Notes: generated from the letters alone by a model not told the origin. Counted from the first letter of the stretch, positions 50,440 to 60,593 are shown. The stretch is 64,000 nt of DNA from Ramlibacter rhizophilus (GCF_004681965.1 NZ_SMLL01000006.1:62001-126000); one strand, 5' to 3'. Program-made: numbers and translations.

Positions 50440-52326
50440 TTATCGGCCGTTGGCCCGTGTCAGGGTGTCGCCGGCGCCCGGCCGCCAGACGGTGCCGATG
50501 GCCACCGACTTGAGCTTCTTCTGGCGCCCGTACCAGAAATTGACCAGCCCCCGCGAGAAGAACACGGCCGAGAACATGGACGTGAGAATACCGATGGTGT
50601 GCACGACTGCAAAGCCGCGCACGGGTCCTGAGCCAAAAGCCAACAGCGCCACCCCGGCGATCAGCGTCGTCACGTTGGAGTCCAGGATGGTCGCCCAGGC
50701 CCGGTCGTAGCCCACGTTGATGGCCGTCTGCGGCGCCGCGCCACCGCGCAGCTCCTCGCGGATCCGCTCGTTGATCAGCACGTTGGAATCGATCGCCATG
50801 CCCAGGGCCAGCGCCATGGCCGCCATGCCGGGCAAGGTGAGCGTGGCCTGCAGCATGGAGAGCACCGCCACCAGCAGCAGCAGGTTGACCGCCAGCGCCA
50901 GGCCGGAGAACAGGCCGAAGACCGCGTAGTAGGCGACCATGAAGGCCACGATGGCGGCAAAGCCCCAGGCCACGCTGTTGAAGCCCTTGGCGATGTTCTC
51001 GGCGCCGAGGGTCGGGCCGATGGTCAGCTCCTCGATGATCTCCATGGGCGCGGCCAGCGAGCCGGCGCGCAGCAGCAGGGCCAGGTCGGCGGCCTCGTTG
51101 ACGGTCATGGAGCCGGAGATCTGGAAGCGGTTGCCGAGTTCGCCCTGGATCACCGGCGCCGTGAGCACCTCGCCGCGGCCCTTCTCGAACAGCAGGATGG
51201 CCATGCGCTTCTTGAGGTTCTCGCGGCTCGTGTCGCGCATGATGCGCCCGCCCTTGGCATCGACCGTGAGGTCCACCTTGGGCTGCTGGGTCTGCGAGTC
51301 GAAGCCGGGCTGGGCATCCGTGAGGCTGTCGCCGGTCAGGATGACCTGCTTCTTCACGATCACGGGGCGGCCTTCCCGGTCCATGAAGCGCTCGGAGCCG
51401 AAGGGCACCGGCCCGGAGCCGAGTTCGGCCGCCCGCGCCTCGGCGCTTTCGTCCACCAGCCGCATCTCCAGCGTGGCGGTGCGGCCCAGGATGTCCTTGG
51501 CCTTGGCGGTGTCCTGCACGCCGGGGAGCTGGACGACGATGCGGTCCAGCCCCTGCTGCTGGATCACGGGCTCGGCCACGCCGAGCTCGTTGATCCGGTT
51601 GTGCAGCGTGGTGATGTTCTGCTTGAGGGCCTGCGCCTGCACCTGGCGCGCCGCTTCCGGCCGCAGCGTGGCCACGAGCCGGGTGGTTTCGCCCTGCGCG
51701 CGCTCGGTGAGCTGGAAGTCCGCGAACTGGTCGGCCACCAGGCGGCGAACGCGCTCGGCGGTGGCGGCATCACGGACGGTGATCTCGATGGACTGGCCTT
51801 CGCGGCTGATGCCGCCGTGGCGGATGCCGGCCTCGCGCATCTGGGTGCGCAGGTCGCCCGCGATGGCGTCCGCCCGCTGCGTCAGGGCCGCCTGCATGTC
51901 CACCTGCAGCATGAAGTGCACACCGCCGCGCAGGTCCAGGCCGAGGTACATGGGCTTGGCATTGATGGCCGACAGCCAGGAGGGCGAGGCCGAGACCAGG
52001 TTCAGGGCCACGATGTAGCCCGGGTCCGCCGGGTCCGGCACCAGGGTGCGCTGCAGCAGGTCGCGCACCTTCAGCTGCGTCTCCGGCGTGTCCACGCGCA
52101 CGCGCAGCGAACCGTTCTCCAGGGTGATCGACTCCGGCTGCACCTGCGCCTGGGCCAGCGCCTGCTCCACCCGGGCCAGGGTGGTGGTGTCCACCTTGAC
52201 CGTGGCCTTGCCGGGCGAGACCTGGACGGCCGGTGCCTCGCCGAAGAAATTGGGCAGGGCATAGAGGATGCCCACCAGAAGCGCGACCACCAGGATCGCG
52301 TACTTCCAAACCGGATAGCGGTTCAT
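50440..52326 (-). CDS. secD: Protein translocase subunit SecD
   Basis: 628-residue partner of SecF. An N-terminal membrane helix is followed by a large periplasmic region (LGLDLRGGVHFMLQVD near residue 120, then VVQLPGVQDTAKAKDILG) and a C-terminal bundle of helices with GMAIDSNVLINERIREEL. ATG 52326 is used. Order yajC-secD-secF with gaps of 7 and 12 bp shows one operon. Confidence 0.96.
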   Translation of the reverse strand: MNRYPVWKYAILVVALLVGILYALPNFFGEAPAVQVSPGKATVKVDTTTLARVEQALAQAQVQPESITLENGSLRVRVDTPETQLKVRDLLQRTLVPDPADPGYIVALNLVSASPSWLSAINAKPMYLGLDLRGGVHFMLQVDMQAALTQRADAIAGDLRTQMREAGIRHGGISREGQSIEITVRDAATAERVRRLVADQFADFQLTERAQGETTRLVATLRPEAARQVQAQALKQNITTLHNRINELGVAEPVIQQQGLDRIVVQLPGVQDTAKAKDILGRTATLEMRLVDESAEARAAELGSGPVPFGSERFMDREGRPVIVKKQVILTGDSLTDAQPGFDSQTQQPKVDLTVDAKGGRIMRDTSRENLKKRMAILLFEKGRGEVLTAPVIQGELGNRFQISGSMTVNEAADLALLLRAGSLAAPMEIIEELTIGPTLGAENIAKGFNSVAWGFAAIVAFMVAYYAVFGLFSGLALAVNLLLLVAVLSMLQATLTLPGMAAMALALGMAIDSNVLINERIREELRGGAAPQTAINVGYDRAWATILDSNVTTLIAGVALLAFGSGPVRGFAVVHTIGILTSMFSAVFFSRGLVNFWYGRQKKLKSVAIGTVWRPGAGDTLTRANGR

Positions 52327-52333
52327 GACTTCC

Positions 52334-52660
52334 TTACTTGAGGGTGCCCTTCGGGAGCACCTGCACCACGGCGCTGCGCTGCAGCTGGATCTCGACGCCG
52401 CTGGCGATCTCGACACCGATGTAGGTGTCGCCGACACGGGACACGCGGCCGAGGATGCCGCCCGCCGTGGCGACTTCGTCACCCTTGGCCAGGGCCTCGA
52501 CCATGGCCTTGTGTTCCTTCTGCCGCTTCATCTGGGGGCGGATCATGATGAAGTAAAGCACCACGAACATCAGCACCAGCGGCAGCATCTGCGTGAGCAG
52601 CGAGGGCGTGCTGCCGGCGGCAGCGGGCGCGGTCTGGGCGAAGGCGGACGAGATGAACAC
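52334..52660 (-). CDS. yajC: Preprotein translocase accessory subunit YajC
   Basis: 108-residue single-span membrane protein that associates with SecDF. The helix LPLVLMFVVLYFIMIRPQMKRQKEHK and the GDEVATAGGILGRV cytosolic motif are diagnostic (first one shown only as family signature: FIMIRPQMKRQKEH). GTG 52660 is the likely start, with CAGGAG 6-11 bp upstream. First gene of the sec operon; the 143 bp upstream hold its promoter region. Confidence 0.95.
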   Translation of the reverse strand: MFISSAFAQTAPAAAGSTPSLLTQMLPLVLMFVVLYFIMIRPQMKRQKEHKAMVEALAKGDEVATAGGILGRVSRVGDTYIGVEIASGVEIQLQRSAVVQVLPKGTLK

Positions 52661-52803
52661 GAGGGCTCCTGGAGGGTTGTTGTCTGGAGTCGCGGTGGCG
52701 GCCAAAGTGCCCTGGGCAGGCGCGATCGCGCCGACCGCTCGGCGAAAGTCGGGGATTGTATGTCCCGGGCAGGCCCCGGCCGTCGGAGCGGCCCGGCCGA
52801 GAC

Positions 52804-55800
52804 TCAGGCGGCCAGGCGCTCGCCGGGGCGCTGGCCGCGCCACTGCGCCATGAGCGACTGCCAGCGCTCGCGGGCAGGGCCGAGGTGCCGCTCCTTGACG
52901 TGCCCGAAGCCGCGGATCTGCTCGGGAATGCGGGCGATCTCCAGCGCGAGCCCGTGGGTGTCGGCGCGCAGCCCGGCGGTCAGCGCCTCGAGGTCGTGCC
53001 GGTACTGCGCGATCAAGGCCCGTTCGGTGCGGCGCTCCTCGGTGTAGCCGAAGGGATCGAGCGCGGTACCCCGCAGCCCGCGCAGGCGGGCCAGCAGCCG
53101 GAAGGCCAGCAGCATCGAGGGGCCATAGCGGCGCTTCTGCAGCTCGCCCTTCTCGTTGCGCTTGGCCAGCAGCGGCGGCGCGAGATGGAAGTGAACGGTG
53201 TAGTCGCCCTCGAACTGGGCGGCGATGCGTTCCTGGAAGCCCGTGTCGGCATGCAGCCGGGCGACCTCGTACTCGTCCTTGTAGGCCATGAGCTTGAAGA
53301 GGTTGCGTGCGACGGCTTCGGCCAGGCGCGTGGAGTTCAGCGGCGCCTCGGCCTGGCGCACCCGCTCCACGAAGTCGGTGTATTCGCGGGCATAGCGGGC
53401 GTCCTGGTAGGCCGTGAGGAAGCTCGCGCGGCGCTCGACGACGGCCTCCAAGGTCTCACGCCGGTGCAACTGCACCACCTGGCCCGGCTGCAGCAGCTTC
53501 TCGACGCCGGCAGCGTCGTGGGCGGCGCGGCGGCCCCAGGTGAAGGCCGCCTTGTTCGCCTCGACGGCCACGTTGTTCAGTTCGATGGCCCGCATCAGCG
53601 CTTCCAGCCCCACGGGGATCCAGCCCCGCTGCCAGGCGTAGCCCAGCATCATGGGATTGACGAAGATGCTGTCGCCCATGAGCCCGGAGGCCACCGCCTC
53701 GGCGTTGAAGCCGCCCACCCGTGCCGCGCCCACGGCGCGGACGATTTCCGCCGCGCAGGCGTCGCTGGGGTTGGCCCATTCGGTGTCGCGCACGAAGGCG
53801 GCGGTGGGCGTGCTGTGCGCGTTCAGGGCCACGTGCGTGCGACCTTCGCGCATGCGCAGCAGGGTCTCCTTGCCGGCGGTGACGATGGGGTCGCAGCCGA
53901 TCACGAGGTCGGCCCCGGCCATGCCCACGCGGGTGGTCCGGATCGCCTCCAGCCGCTCGCCGATCAGCACGTGGCTCCACGTGGCGCCGCCCTTCTGCGC
54001 CAGGCCGGCCGCGTCCTGCGTGACGACGCCCTTGCCCTCCAGGTGCGCCGCCATGCCGAGCAGCTGCCCGATGGTGATGACCCCCGTGCCGCCCACGCCG
54101 GCGACGACGATGCCCCAGGGCGCGTCCAGCGCGGGCAACGTGGGCAGCGGCAGCTCGCCCAGCGAGAAGGGCGAGATGGCCGCGGCCTTCGCCTTCTTCT
54201 TCATCTGCCCGCCCTCCACGGTGACGAAGCTCGGGCAGAAGCCCTTGAGGCAGCTGGTGTCCTTGTTGCAGGTGCTCTGGTTGATGGTGCGCTTGCGCCC
54301 GAAGGGCGTCTCCAGCGGCTCGACGGACAGGCAGTTGGACTTCACGCCGCAGTCGCCGCAGCCCTCGCAGACCAGCTCGTTGATCATGACCCGCACGGCC
54401 GGATCCACCATCTTGCCGCGCTTGCGCCGGCGCCGCTTCTCGGTGGCGCAGGTCTGGTCGTAGACGATGGCGGTGGTGCCGGGGATCTCGCGGAACTCGC
54501 GCTGGATGCGGTCCAGCTCGTCGCGGTGGAAGACGGCCACGCCCGAAGGCAGGGGCGCATCGTCGTACTTGTGCGGCTCGTCGCTCACGATGACCTGACG
54601 CGCCACCCCCTCGGCCTGCAGGCTCTGGACGATCTGCATCACCGAGTGGCCCTCGGGGCGCTCGCCGACCTGCTGGCCGCCGGTCATGGCGACGGCGTCG
54701 TTGTAGAGGATCTTGTAGGTGATGTTCACGCCCGCGGCGATCGACTGGCGGATGGCGAGCAGGCCGCTGTGGAAGTAGGTGCCGTCGCCGAGGTTGGCGA
54801 AGACGTGCTTCTCGTGCGTGAAGGGCTGCTGGCCGACCCAGGGCACGCCCTCGCCGCCCATCTGCGTGAAGCCGATGGTGCTGCGGTCCATCCAGGTGGC
54901 CATGAAGTGGCAGCCGATGCCGGCCATGGCGCGCGAGCCCTCGGGCACCACCGTGGAGGTGTTGTGCGGGCAGCCCGAGCAGAACCAGGGCGCGCGGTCG
55001 GCCTTGACCTCCAGCGCCTGCATGGAGCGCTCCTTGGCCTCCAGGATGGCCAGCTGCGCATCGAGCCGGGCGGCGGTGTCGGCGTCGACGCCCAGCTTCT
55101 TCAGCCGCCGGGCGATGGCCCGCGCGATCAGCGCCGGGGAGAGGTCCGCATTGGCCCGCAGCAGCGTGTCGGCGCTGGGATTGGGCTTGGACCACTCGCC
55201 GCCCGAGTAGTCGCCTTCGACCTCGTCGAACTTGCCCAGCACGTTGGGCCGCACGTCGCTGCGCCAGTTGTACAGCTCCTCCTTGAGCTGGTACTCGATG
55301 ACCTGGCGCTTTTCCTCCACCACCAGGATCTCGCGCAGCCCGGTGGCGAACTGGCGCGTGATCTGGGCTTCCAGCGGCCACACCACGGCCACCTTGTGCA
55401 GCCGGATCCCCAGGCGCCGGCAGGCTTCGTCGTCCAGGCCCAGGTCGGCCAGGGCCTGGCGGGTGTCGTTGTAAGCCTTGCCGCTGGCGATGATGCCGAA
55501 GCGGTCCTGCGGCCCTTCGATCACGTTGTGGTTCAGGCGGTTGGCGCGGATGTAGGCCAGGGCCGCGTACCACTTGAAGTCGAAGAGGCGCGCCTCCTGT
55601 TCGAGCGCCGTATCCGGCCAGCGGATGTGCACGCCGCCCGGTGGCATGGCGAAATCGGTGGGCAGCGCGATGCGCACGCGCGCCGGGTCGATGACGGCCG
55701 TGGCGCTGGACTCGACGATCTCCTGGATGGTCTTCATGCCGGTCCACACGCCGGCGTAGCGGCTCATGGCGAAGGCGTGGATGCCCAGGTCCAGGATCTC

Positions 55801-56367
55801 CTGCACGCTGGTGGGGAAGAACACCGGCAGGCCGCAGGCCTTGAAGATGTGGTCGCTCTGGTGGGCGGCGGTGGAGCTCTTGGCGACGTGGTCGTCGCCG
55901 GCCACCGCGATGACGCCGCCCCAGGGGGTGGTTCCGGCCATGTTGGCGTGCTTGAAGACGTCGGCGCTGCGGTCCACGCCCGGGCCCTTGCCGTACCAGA
56001 TGCCGAAGACGCCGTCGTAGCGGTTGGCGCCCTCCGGCGCGAAGCCCAGCTGCTGCGTGCCCCACACGGCCGTGGCGGCGAGTTCCTCGTTGACGCCCGG
56101 CTGGAACACCACCTGGCTGGCCTCCAGGTACTTGCGCGCGGCCCACAGCGCCTGGTCATAGCCGCCCAGCGGCGAGCCGCGGTAGCCGCTGACGAAGCCG
56201 GCCGTATTGCGCCCGGCGATGGCATCGCGGCGCCGCTGCAGCATGGGCAGCTTGACCAGCGCCTGCACGCCGCTCATGAAGGCCTGCCCCTGGTCCAGGG
56301 CGTACTTGTCGTCGAGCGTGACGTTTTCCAGGGCGTGGCGGACCGATTCGGGCAGCGGTGCGTTCAT
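52804..56367 (-). CDS. Indolepyruvate ferredoxin oxidoreductase, fused alpha/gamma form
   Basis: 1187-residue single-chain 2-oxoacid:acceptor oxidoreductase that decarboxylates aryl pyruvates from aromatic amino acids to acyl-CoA. The N-terminal pyrimidine-binding part includes GFVSGYRGSPLGGYDQAL; the TPP-binding part includes FCSGCPHNTSTVVPEG and GIGCHFMATWMDR; a 4Fe-4S segment follows with CEGCGDCGVKSNC and CNKDTSCLKGFC near residue 640-680; the gamma domain begins near VVAGVGGTGVITIGQLLG. This fused, oxygen-tolerant layout is usual in aerobic proteobacteria. A divergent Lrp-type gene, 149 bp away, is the probable regulator. Confidence 0.93.
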   Translation of the reverse strand: MNAPLPESVRHALENVTLDDKYALDQGQAFMSGVQALVKLPMLQRRRDAIAGRNTAGFVSGYRGSPLGGYDQALWAARKYLEASQVVFQPGVNEELAATAVWGTQQLGFAPEGANRYDGVFGIWYGKGPGVDRSADVFKHANMAGTTPWGGVIAVAGDDHVAKSSTAAHQSDHIFKACGLPVFFPTSVQEILDLGIHAFAMSRYAGVWTGMKTIQEIVESSATAVIDPARVRIALPTDFAMPPGGVHIRWPDTALEQEARLFDFKWYAALAYIRANRLNHNVIEGPQDRFGIIASGKAYNDTRQALADLGLDDEACRRLGIRLHKVAVVWPLEAQITRQFATGLREILVVEEKRQVIEYQLKEELYNWRSDVRPNVLGKFDEVEGDYSGGEWSKPNPSADTLLRANADLSPALIARAIARRLKKLGVDADTAARLDAQLAILEAKERSMQALEVKADRAPWFCSGCPHNTSTVVPEGSRAMAGIGCHFMATWMDRSTIGFTQMGGEGVPWVGQQPFTHEKHVFANLGDGTYFHSGLLAIRQSIAAGVNITYKILYNDAVAMTGGQQVGERPEGHSVMQIVQSLQAEGVARQVIVSDEPHKYDDAPLPSGVAVFHRDELDRIQREFREIPGTTAIVYDQTCATEKRRRRKRGKMVDPAVRVMINELVCEGCGDCGVKSNCLSVEPLETPFGRKRTINQSTCNKDTSCLKGFCPSFVTVEGGQMKKKAKAAAISPFSLGELPLPTLPALDAPWGIVVAGVGGTGVITIGQLLGMAAHLEGKGVVTQDAAGLAQKGGATWSHVLIGERLEAIRTTRVGMAGADLVIGCDPIVTAGKETLLRMREGRTHVALNAHSTPTAAFVRDTEWANPSDACAAEIVRAVGAARVGGFNAEAVASGLMGDSIFVNPMMLGYAWQRGWIPVGLEALMRAIELNNVAVEANKAAFTWGRRAAHDAAGVEKLLQPGQVVQLHRRETLEAVVERRASFLTAYQDARYAREYTDFVERVRQAEAPLNSTRLAEAVARNLFKLMAYKDEYEVARLHADTGFQERIAAQFEGDYTVHFHLAPPLLAKRNEKGELQKRRYGPSMLLAFRLLARLRGLRGTALDPFGYTEERRTERALIAQYRHDLEALTAGLRADTHGLALEIARIPEQIRGFGHVKERHLGPARERWQSLMAQWRGQRPGERLAA

Positions 56368-56516
56368 GGCGGGGCGTGTCTCCAGTCGTGGCGCGCAGCG
56401 AAGCCGCGCAGGCTTGTGCTTTTGCCGCAGTGTAGGGTGCCCGCCCGGATATGTCTTTGCTTTCTTTGCCGTGAACTGGCTACCATGAGCAAGATTCTTT
56501 CTGCCATCCGTGCCAA

Positions 56517-56996
56517 ATGGAAACACTCGATAAGTTCGATCTGCTCATCCTGCGTGAGCTGCAGAACGATGGCCGCCTGACCAACACCGAGCTGGCCCAG
56601 CGGGTGGGGCTGTCGGCCGCGCCCTGCTGGCGGCGCGTGCGGGCGCTGGAGGAGGCCGGCTACATCCAGGGCTACCGGGCGGTGATCGACCGCCAGAAGA
56701 TCGGCCTGGGCGTGCTGGCCTTCGTCCGCCTGGACGCCGAGCGCAACACCGGGGAGGGCACGCGGCAGATGGAGGAGGCCATCCGCCGCATCCCGGAGAT
56801 CGTCTCGTGCCACTACATCAGCGGCACCGGCACCTTCGAGCTGCAGGTGGTCTCGCGCGACCTGGCGAGCTTCTCGCAGTTCGCGCGCGAGGTGCTGATC
56901 AACCTGCCCAACGTGAAAGACCTCCACACCAGCTTTTCGCTGGGGGAGGTCAAGACCAGCAGCGCGTGGCCGCTGGGGCATCTCAAGGGGTCTTAG
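56517..56996 (+). CDS. Lrp/AsnC-family transcriptional regulator
   Basis: 159-residue feast-famine regulator. The helix-turn-helix spans residues ~5-55 (ILRELQNDGRLTNTELAQRV) and the RAM effector domain follows, with EIVSCHYISGTGTFELQVV. The divergent oxidoreductase for aromatic keto acids suggests that it senses an aromatic amino acid and controls this gene. Its stop overlaps the convergent PhoX-like gene by 4 bp. Confidence 0.92.
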   Translation: METLDKFDLLILRELQNDGRLTNTELAQRVGLSAAPCWRRVRALEEAGYIQGYRAVIDRQKIGLGVLAFVRLDAERNTGEGTRQMEEAIRRIPEIVSCHYISGTGTFELQVVSRDLASFSQFAREVLINLPNVKDLHTSFSLGEVKTSSAWPLGHLKGS

Positions 56997-59272
56997 TTGT
57001 TGTTCAGGACGGCCGTGCCATCGGCGGCGACCAGCCCGCCATCGTTGCGGGTGATCACGACGGTGGCCGAACGCGGGCGGGCGTTGGCGCCGCCGGCACC
57101 GTAGCCGGCATTGCCCGGCCAGTGGCTCACGTACTTGCCCGGATCGCCGATGTCGGCCTTGACGATGGTCTCGCCCGGGTGCTGGATGTTGACGAAGAGC
57201 GCGCGGCCGTCGGGCGTCTCGCAGATGCCGGTGATCTCGCAGTCCACCGGGCCGACCAGGAAGCGTCGCAGCGTGGAGGCCGTGGGCTTGGCGCCGACGC
57301 GGGCGTTCACCGTCACGGTGCTGCCGTCGCCCTTGGTGTAGTTCAGGGGCACGACCTCGCCGTCGCCGACCGAGCCGGGGATGCCCACCAGCATCATGCA
57401 GTTGGTGACGTCGGTGTAGGCGCCGTCGTCGGTCTGGATGAAGCACAGGCCGGTCTTGGGGCTGAACCACAGGCCGTCCGGCGCGGAGAAGTCCTGGTCG
57501 GCGGTGAGCGCCGAGAGGTTCACCTTGGCGAGGTCGGCGCCGGCTTCGGCGCCGAACAGGTACACGTCCCAGGTGAAGGCGGTGGCGGCCGTCTCCGAGC
57601 CGTTCTCGCGCAGGCGCAGGATGTGGCCGTGGACGTTACCGGCCGAACCGGTGACGCCGGCCTTGGCATCGGTGTAGCTGCGCGGGTTGGCCGCGTCCAC
57701 CGCCATCTGCGAGCTGCTCGCGGGCTCCAGCTTGCGGTTGCTGTTGTTGGTGAGCGTGTAGTAGACCTCGCCGGTGACCGGATGCACCGCGCACCACTCG
57801 GGACGGTCCATCTTCGTTGCGCCCACGGCGTCGGCGGCCAGGCGTGCATTCACCACCACGTCGGCCTGGTCGGCGAAGTCGTAGGTCGCGTAGTTGGCGA
57901 TGTCCAGGTTGGCGATGGACAGCTCGATCCAGTTGCCGGTGCCGTCGGCGTTGAACCTGGCCACGTACAGCTTGCCCGCGTCCAGGTACTTGTCACCGGT
58001 GGTGATGCGGTTGGCCGGGTCGGCATCCGCCGCCGACCAATTGGCGCTGGAGACGAACTTGTAGATGTACTCGCCGCGCGAGTCGTCGCCCATGTACACG
58101 GCCAGCGGCTTGCCGGCGCTCACCTTGCCGAAGGAGGCGCTCTCGTGCGCGAAGCGGCCCAGCGCGGTGCGCTTGCGGATCGCCTGGGTCTTGTCGTACG
58201 GGTCCATCTCGACGATGTAGCCGAAGGTGTTGAGCTCGTTGCGGTAGTCGTCGGTGTCCGCGGCGCCCGTCTGGCTGATGTTCCAGCGCGCGTAAACGTC
58301 ACCGGCGCCGCCGGTTTCCCAACCATGGCGGCTGGCCGCGCCGGCATTGCGGCCGTAGCGGCGCAGCGAGACCACGCTCCTGGCGGTGGCGCCGCCGCGG
58401 GCCGTGTCGTCGGCCGCGGCGCGGGTGAAGTAGCCGGCCCAGTTCTCCTCGCCGGTGAGGAAGGTGCCCCAGGGCGTGCTGCCGGTGCCGCAGTTGTTGA
58501 TGGTGCCGCGGGTCTGCGTGCCATCGGCGGAGTACCGGGTGACCATCAGCGCGTTGCCGCGGGCCGGGCCGAGGATCTGCACCGGCGTGAGCGGGGTGAC
58601 GCGGCGGTTGAAGCCGGAGGCCGCCTGGACCGCATGACCGCTGGCACCGCGCCGCACCTCGACGACCGACAGGCCGTGGATGGCGATCTCGCGGTCGACC
58701 TCGGCAGCCGGTCGGGGCAGGGTGTCCGTGCCGCCGTCGGCATGGAGGTAGGTCGAGGCCAGGCCCGAGTGGCTGGTCGCCTCGTGGTTCATGGCGATCA
58801 GGCCACGCTCCGAGCCGGCGGGGTCGCGCGCGGTGCCGGCGGCGTTCAGGCCGAAGTACTCCATGCCGTCGTGGTGGTCGCCGGCGCGCTTGTCGAAGTC
58901 GGTGTCGGTGCCGTCGTTCTTGTAGGCGGGCGTGGCGCCGTCGATCGGGTCGCCCAGCGCGTAGATCACCTTCGCGGTGTAGCCGGCGGGCACGACCACG
59001 GTGTCGGCAAGGCTCTTGGGCACGGCTTCGAAGCCGAGGGTGATGGGGGTGGGCGCGGGGGCCGGGGCCGGGGCGGCGGCCGGGGGCGCGAGGGCGTCGT
59101 CACCGCCGCCGCAGGCGCTCACGCCGAAACTCGCGAGCACGGCGCTGCCGGCTCCGCCGACGCCCAGGCGCATGGCCGAACGCCGCGACAGGCGCGCGTC
59201 CAGGATCTCGTTGAGGCTGGGGTTGCTGCTCGTGTTGCAGTCTTCGGTCTCGGGCAGGTGGGTGGTGTTCAT
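56993..59272 (-). CDS. PhoX-family phosphatase (DUF839), Tat-exported
   Basis: 759-residue secreted or membrane-tethered protein. The N-terminal region has a twin-arginine motif (LSRRSAMRLGVGG, residues 28-40) and then ASFGVSACGGG, where Cys could be lipidated. The rest is a DUF839/PhoX beta-propeller with GDHHDGMEYFGL, GTFLTGEENW, GRFAHESASF and the metal-site-like MNHEATSH. PhoX enzymes release phosphate from organic phosphomonoesters using Ca and Fe. No Pho regulator is next to it. Specific activity is inferred. Confidence 0.9.
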   Translation of the reverse strand: MNTTHLPETEDCNTSSNPSLNEILDARLSRRSAMRLGVGGAGSAVLASFGVSACGGGDDALAPPAAAPAPAPAPTPITLGFEAVPKSLADTVVVPAGYTAKVIYALGDPIDGATPAYKNDGTDTDFDKRAGDHHDGMEYFGLNAAGTARDPAGSERGLIAMNHEATSHSGLASTYLHADGGTDTLPRPAAEVDREIAIHGLSVVEVRRGASGHAVQAASGFNRRVTPLTPVQILGPARGNALMVTRYSADGTQTRGTINNCGTGSTPWGTFLTGEENWAGYFTRAAADDTARGGATARSVVSLRRYGRNAGAASRHGWETGGAGDVYARWNISQTGAADTDDYRNELNTFGYIVEMDPYDKTQAIRKRTALGRFAHESASFGKVSAGKPLAVYMGDDSRGEYIYKFVSSANWSAADADPANRITTGDKYLDAGKLYVARFNADGTGNWIELSIANLDIANYATYDFADQADVVVNARLAADAVGATKMDRPEWCAVHPVTGEVYYTLTNNSNRKLEPASSSQMAVDAANPRSYTDAKAGVTGSAGNVHGHILRLRENGSETAATAFTWDVYLFGAEAGADLAKVNLSALTADQDFSAPDGLWFSPKTGLCFIQTDDGAYTDVTNCMMLVGIPGSVGDGEVVPLNYTKGDGSTVTVNARVGAKPTASTLRRFLVGPVDCEITGICETPDGRALFVNIQHPGETIVKADIGDPGKYVSHWPGNAGYGAGGANARPRSATVVITRNDGGLVAADGTAVLNNN

Positions 59273-59366
59273 CGTTCGTTACTCAAGCGTCGTTCAGGAC
59301 GGCGCGAGCGTAGGAACGGTCGATGACACGCCCATGGCGGGCGCGTGACGGAACGGTGAAACCGGT

Positions 59367-60593
59367 TCAGCGACTCGCCTGGTCGATGCTCCCGGGCGGC
59401 TGCAGCCCACGCGGCCAGAGCGCCCACAGGCGCAGCGGCTGCTTCAGGCGACCAGCCACCTCGCCGGCCTGCGCGCCCCAGCCCACGAACCAGTCGGCGC
59501 GCACCGCGCCGACGATGGCGCTGCCGGTGTCCTGCGCCATCACGAGCCGGTTCAGCGCCACCTGCGGCCCCGGCGAGGCGAGCCACACCGGGGTGCCATA
59601 GGGCACGCTCTCCTTGTCGACCGCGATGGAGCGCCCGGGCGTGAGCGCCACGCCCTGCGCACCGCGCGGGCCGAAGCCGGCGTCGAATTCGCTCAGCGGC
59701 TCTTCGCGGAAGAACACCGTGCGCGGGTTGCTCCAGAGCATCTCCTGCACGCGCTGCGGGTTGGCGCGGACCCAGGCCTTGATGCCCGGCCAGGACGCAT
59801 CGCGCACGGCGCCCTGCTGCAGCAGCCAGCCGCCCACGCTGCGATAGGGATGGTCGTTGCTGCCGGCGTAGGCCAGGCGCACAAGGCGCCGGCTTCCGTC
59901 CGCTTCGGTGACCAGCAGGCGGCCGCTGCCCTGGATCTGCAGCATGAGGGCATCGACCGGGTCGGCCAGCCAGGCGATCTCGCGCCCGCGCAGCAGGGCG
60001 CGCGCCTGCGGCAGGGTGTCGATCTCCTGCCGGCTGTACCACGGGCGCTGGCGGCCGTGCCCCTCGGGCAGGGCGTGCAGGGGCACCTCGAAGCCGGGGC
60101 CGGCCTGCCGGCGCGCCTCGAACAGGGGCTCGTAGTAGGCGGTGAGCAGGCCCTCGGCCGGGCCGGAGTGCGGCTCGATGCGCCAGGGCTGCAGGCGCTC
60201 ACGCATCCACGCGCGCTGTTCCTCGGGCGTGCCGATGGCCAGGCGCCGTACCTCGGGGCACAGGGCCGCGAGCGGCACCGGCGGGCGCTCGCAGCTTCGC
60301 AGCCAGGCGTTCCAGGCTTCGTGCAGCGGATCCTGGTCGAAGCCGACCAGCTCGGTCCAGGGCACGGGCGTCCAGCGGCTGCGCGAGGCGGTCACGGGCA
60401 CGGCGGGCGCCGGTGAGGCGGGCGGCGCCGGCTGGGCGAGCGGCGGCGGCTGGAGAGGCGGCTGGAGCGGTGGCTGCGGGACCGGCGAAGCATTCGGCGC
60501 ACCCGGCGGGTCCGGCCACTGCGGCACGCCGCCGCAGCCCGCGAGCGTTCCTACAATCGCCCATGCCATCGTCCACCGTGCCACTCGTCTCAT
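59367..60593 (-). CDS. mltA: Membrane-bound lytic murein transglycosylase A
   Basis: 408-residue lipoprotein that cleaves the glycan strands of peptidoglycan. The signal ends in the lipobox LAGC at about residue 21. A Pro/Gln-rich linker (residues ~25-60) leads to the catalytic domain with GLLTAYYEPLFEA, LQIQGSGRLL, and a 3D domain with LVMAQDTGSAIVGAVRADWFVGWG, which holds the catalytic Asp. ATG 60593 gives MRRVARW, a fitting signal start. Its start codon overlaps that of the divergent small gene. Confidence 0.94.
   Translation of the reverse strand: MRRVARWTMAWAIVGTLAGCGGVPQWPDPPGAPNASPVPQPPLQPPLQPPPLAQPAPPASPAPAVPVTASRSRWTPVPWTELVGFDQDPLHEAWNAWLRSCERPPVPLAALCPEVRRLAIGTPEEQRAWMRERLQPWRIEPHSGPAEGLLTAYYEPLFEARRQAGPGFEVPLHALPEGHGRQRPWYSRQEIDTLPQARALLRGREIAWLADPVDALMLQIQGSGRLLVTEADGSRRLVRLAYAGSNDHPYRSVGGWLLQQGAVRDASWPGIKAWVRANPQRVQEMLWSNPRTVFFREEPLSEFDAGFGPRGAQGVALTPGRSIAVDKESVPYGTPVWLASPGPQVALNRLVMAQDTGSAIVGAVRADWFVGWGAQAGEVAGRLKQPLRLWALWPRGLQPPGSIDQASR

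Noticed and set aside
52756..56580. A 1274-codon open frame on the plus strand opposite the indolepyruvate oxidoreductase
   Set aside because: It is antisense to a gene with clear domains; its translation is rich in Gly, Arg, His and Leu with no motifs, as expected from high-GC antisense frames.
56807..59326. An 839-codon plus-strand frame opposite the PhoX-like gene
   Set aside because: Repetitive Gly/Val/Ala/Arg composition without domains; the opposite strand has a Tat signal and propeller motifs.
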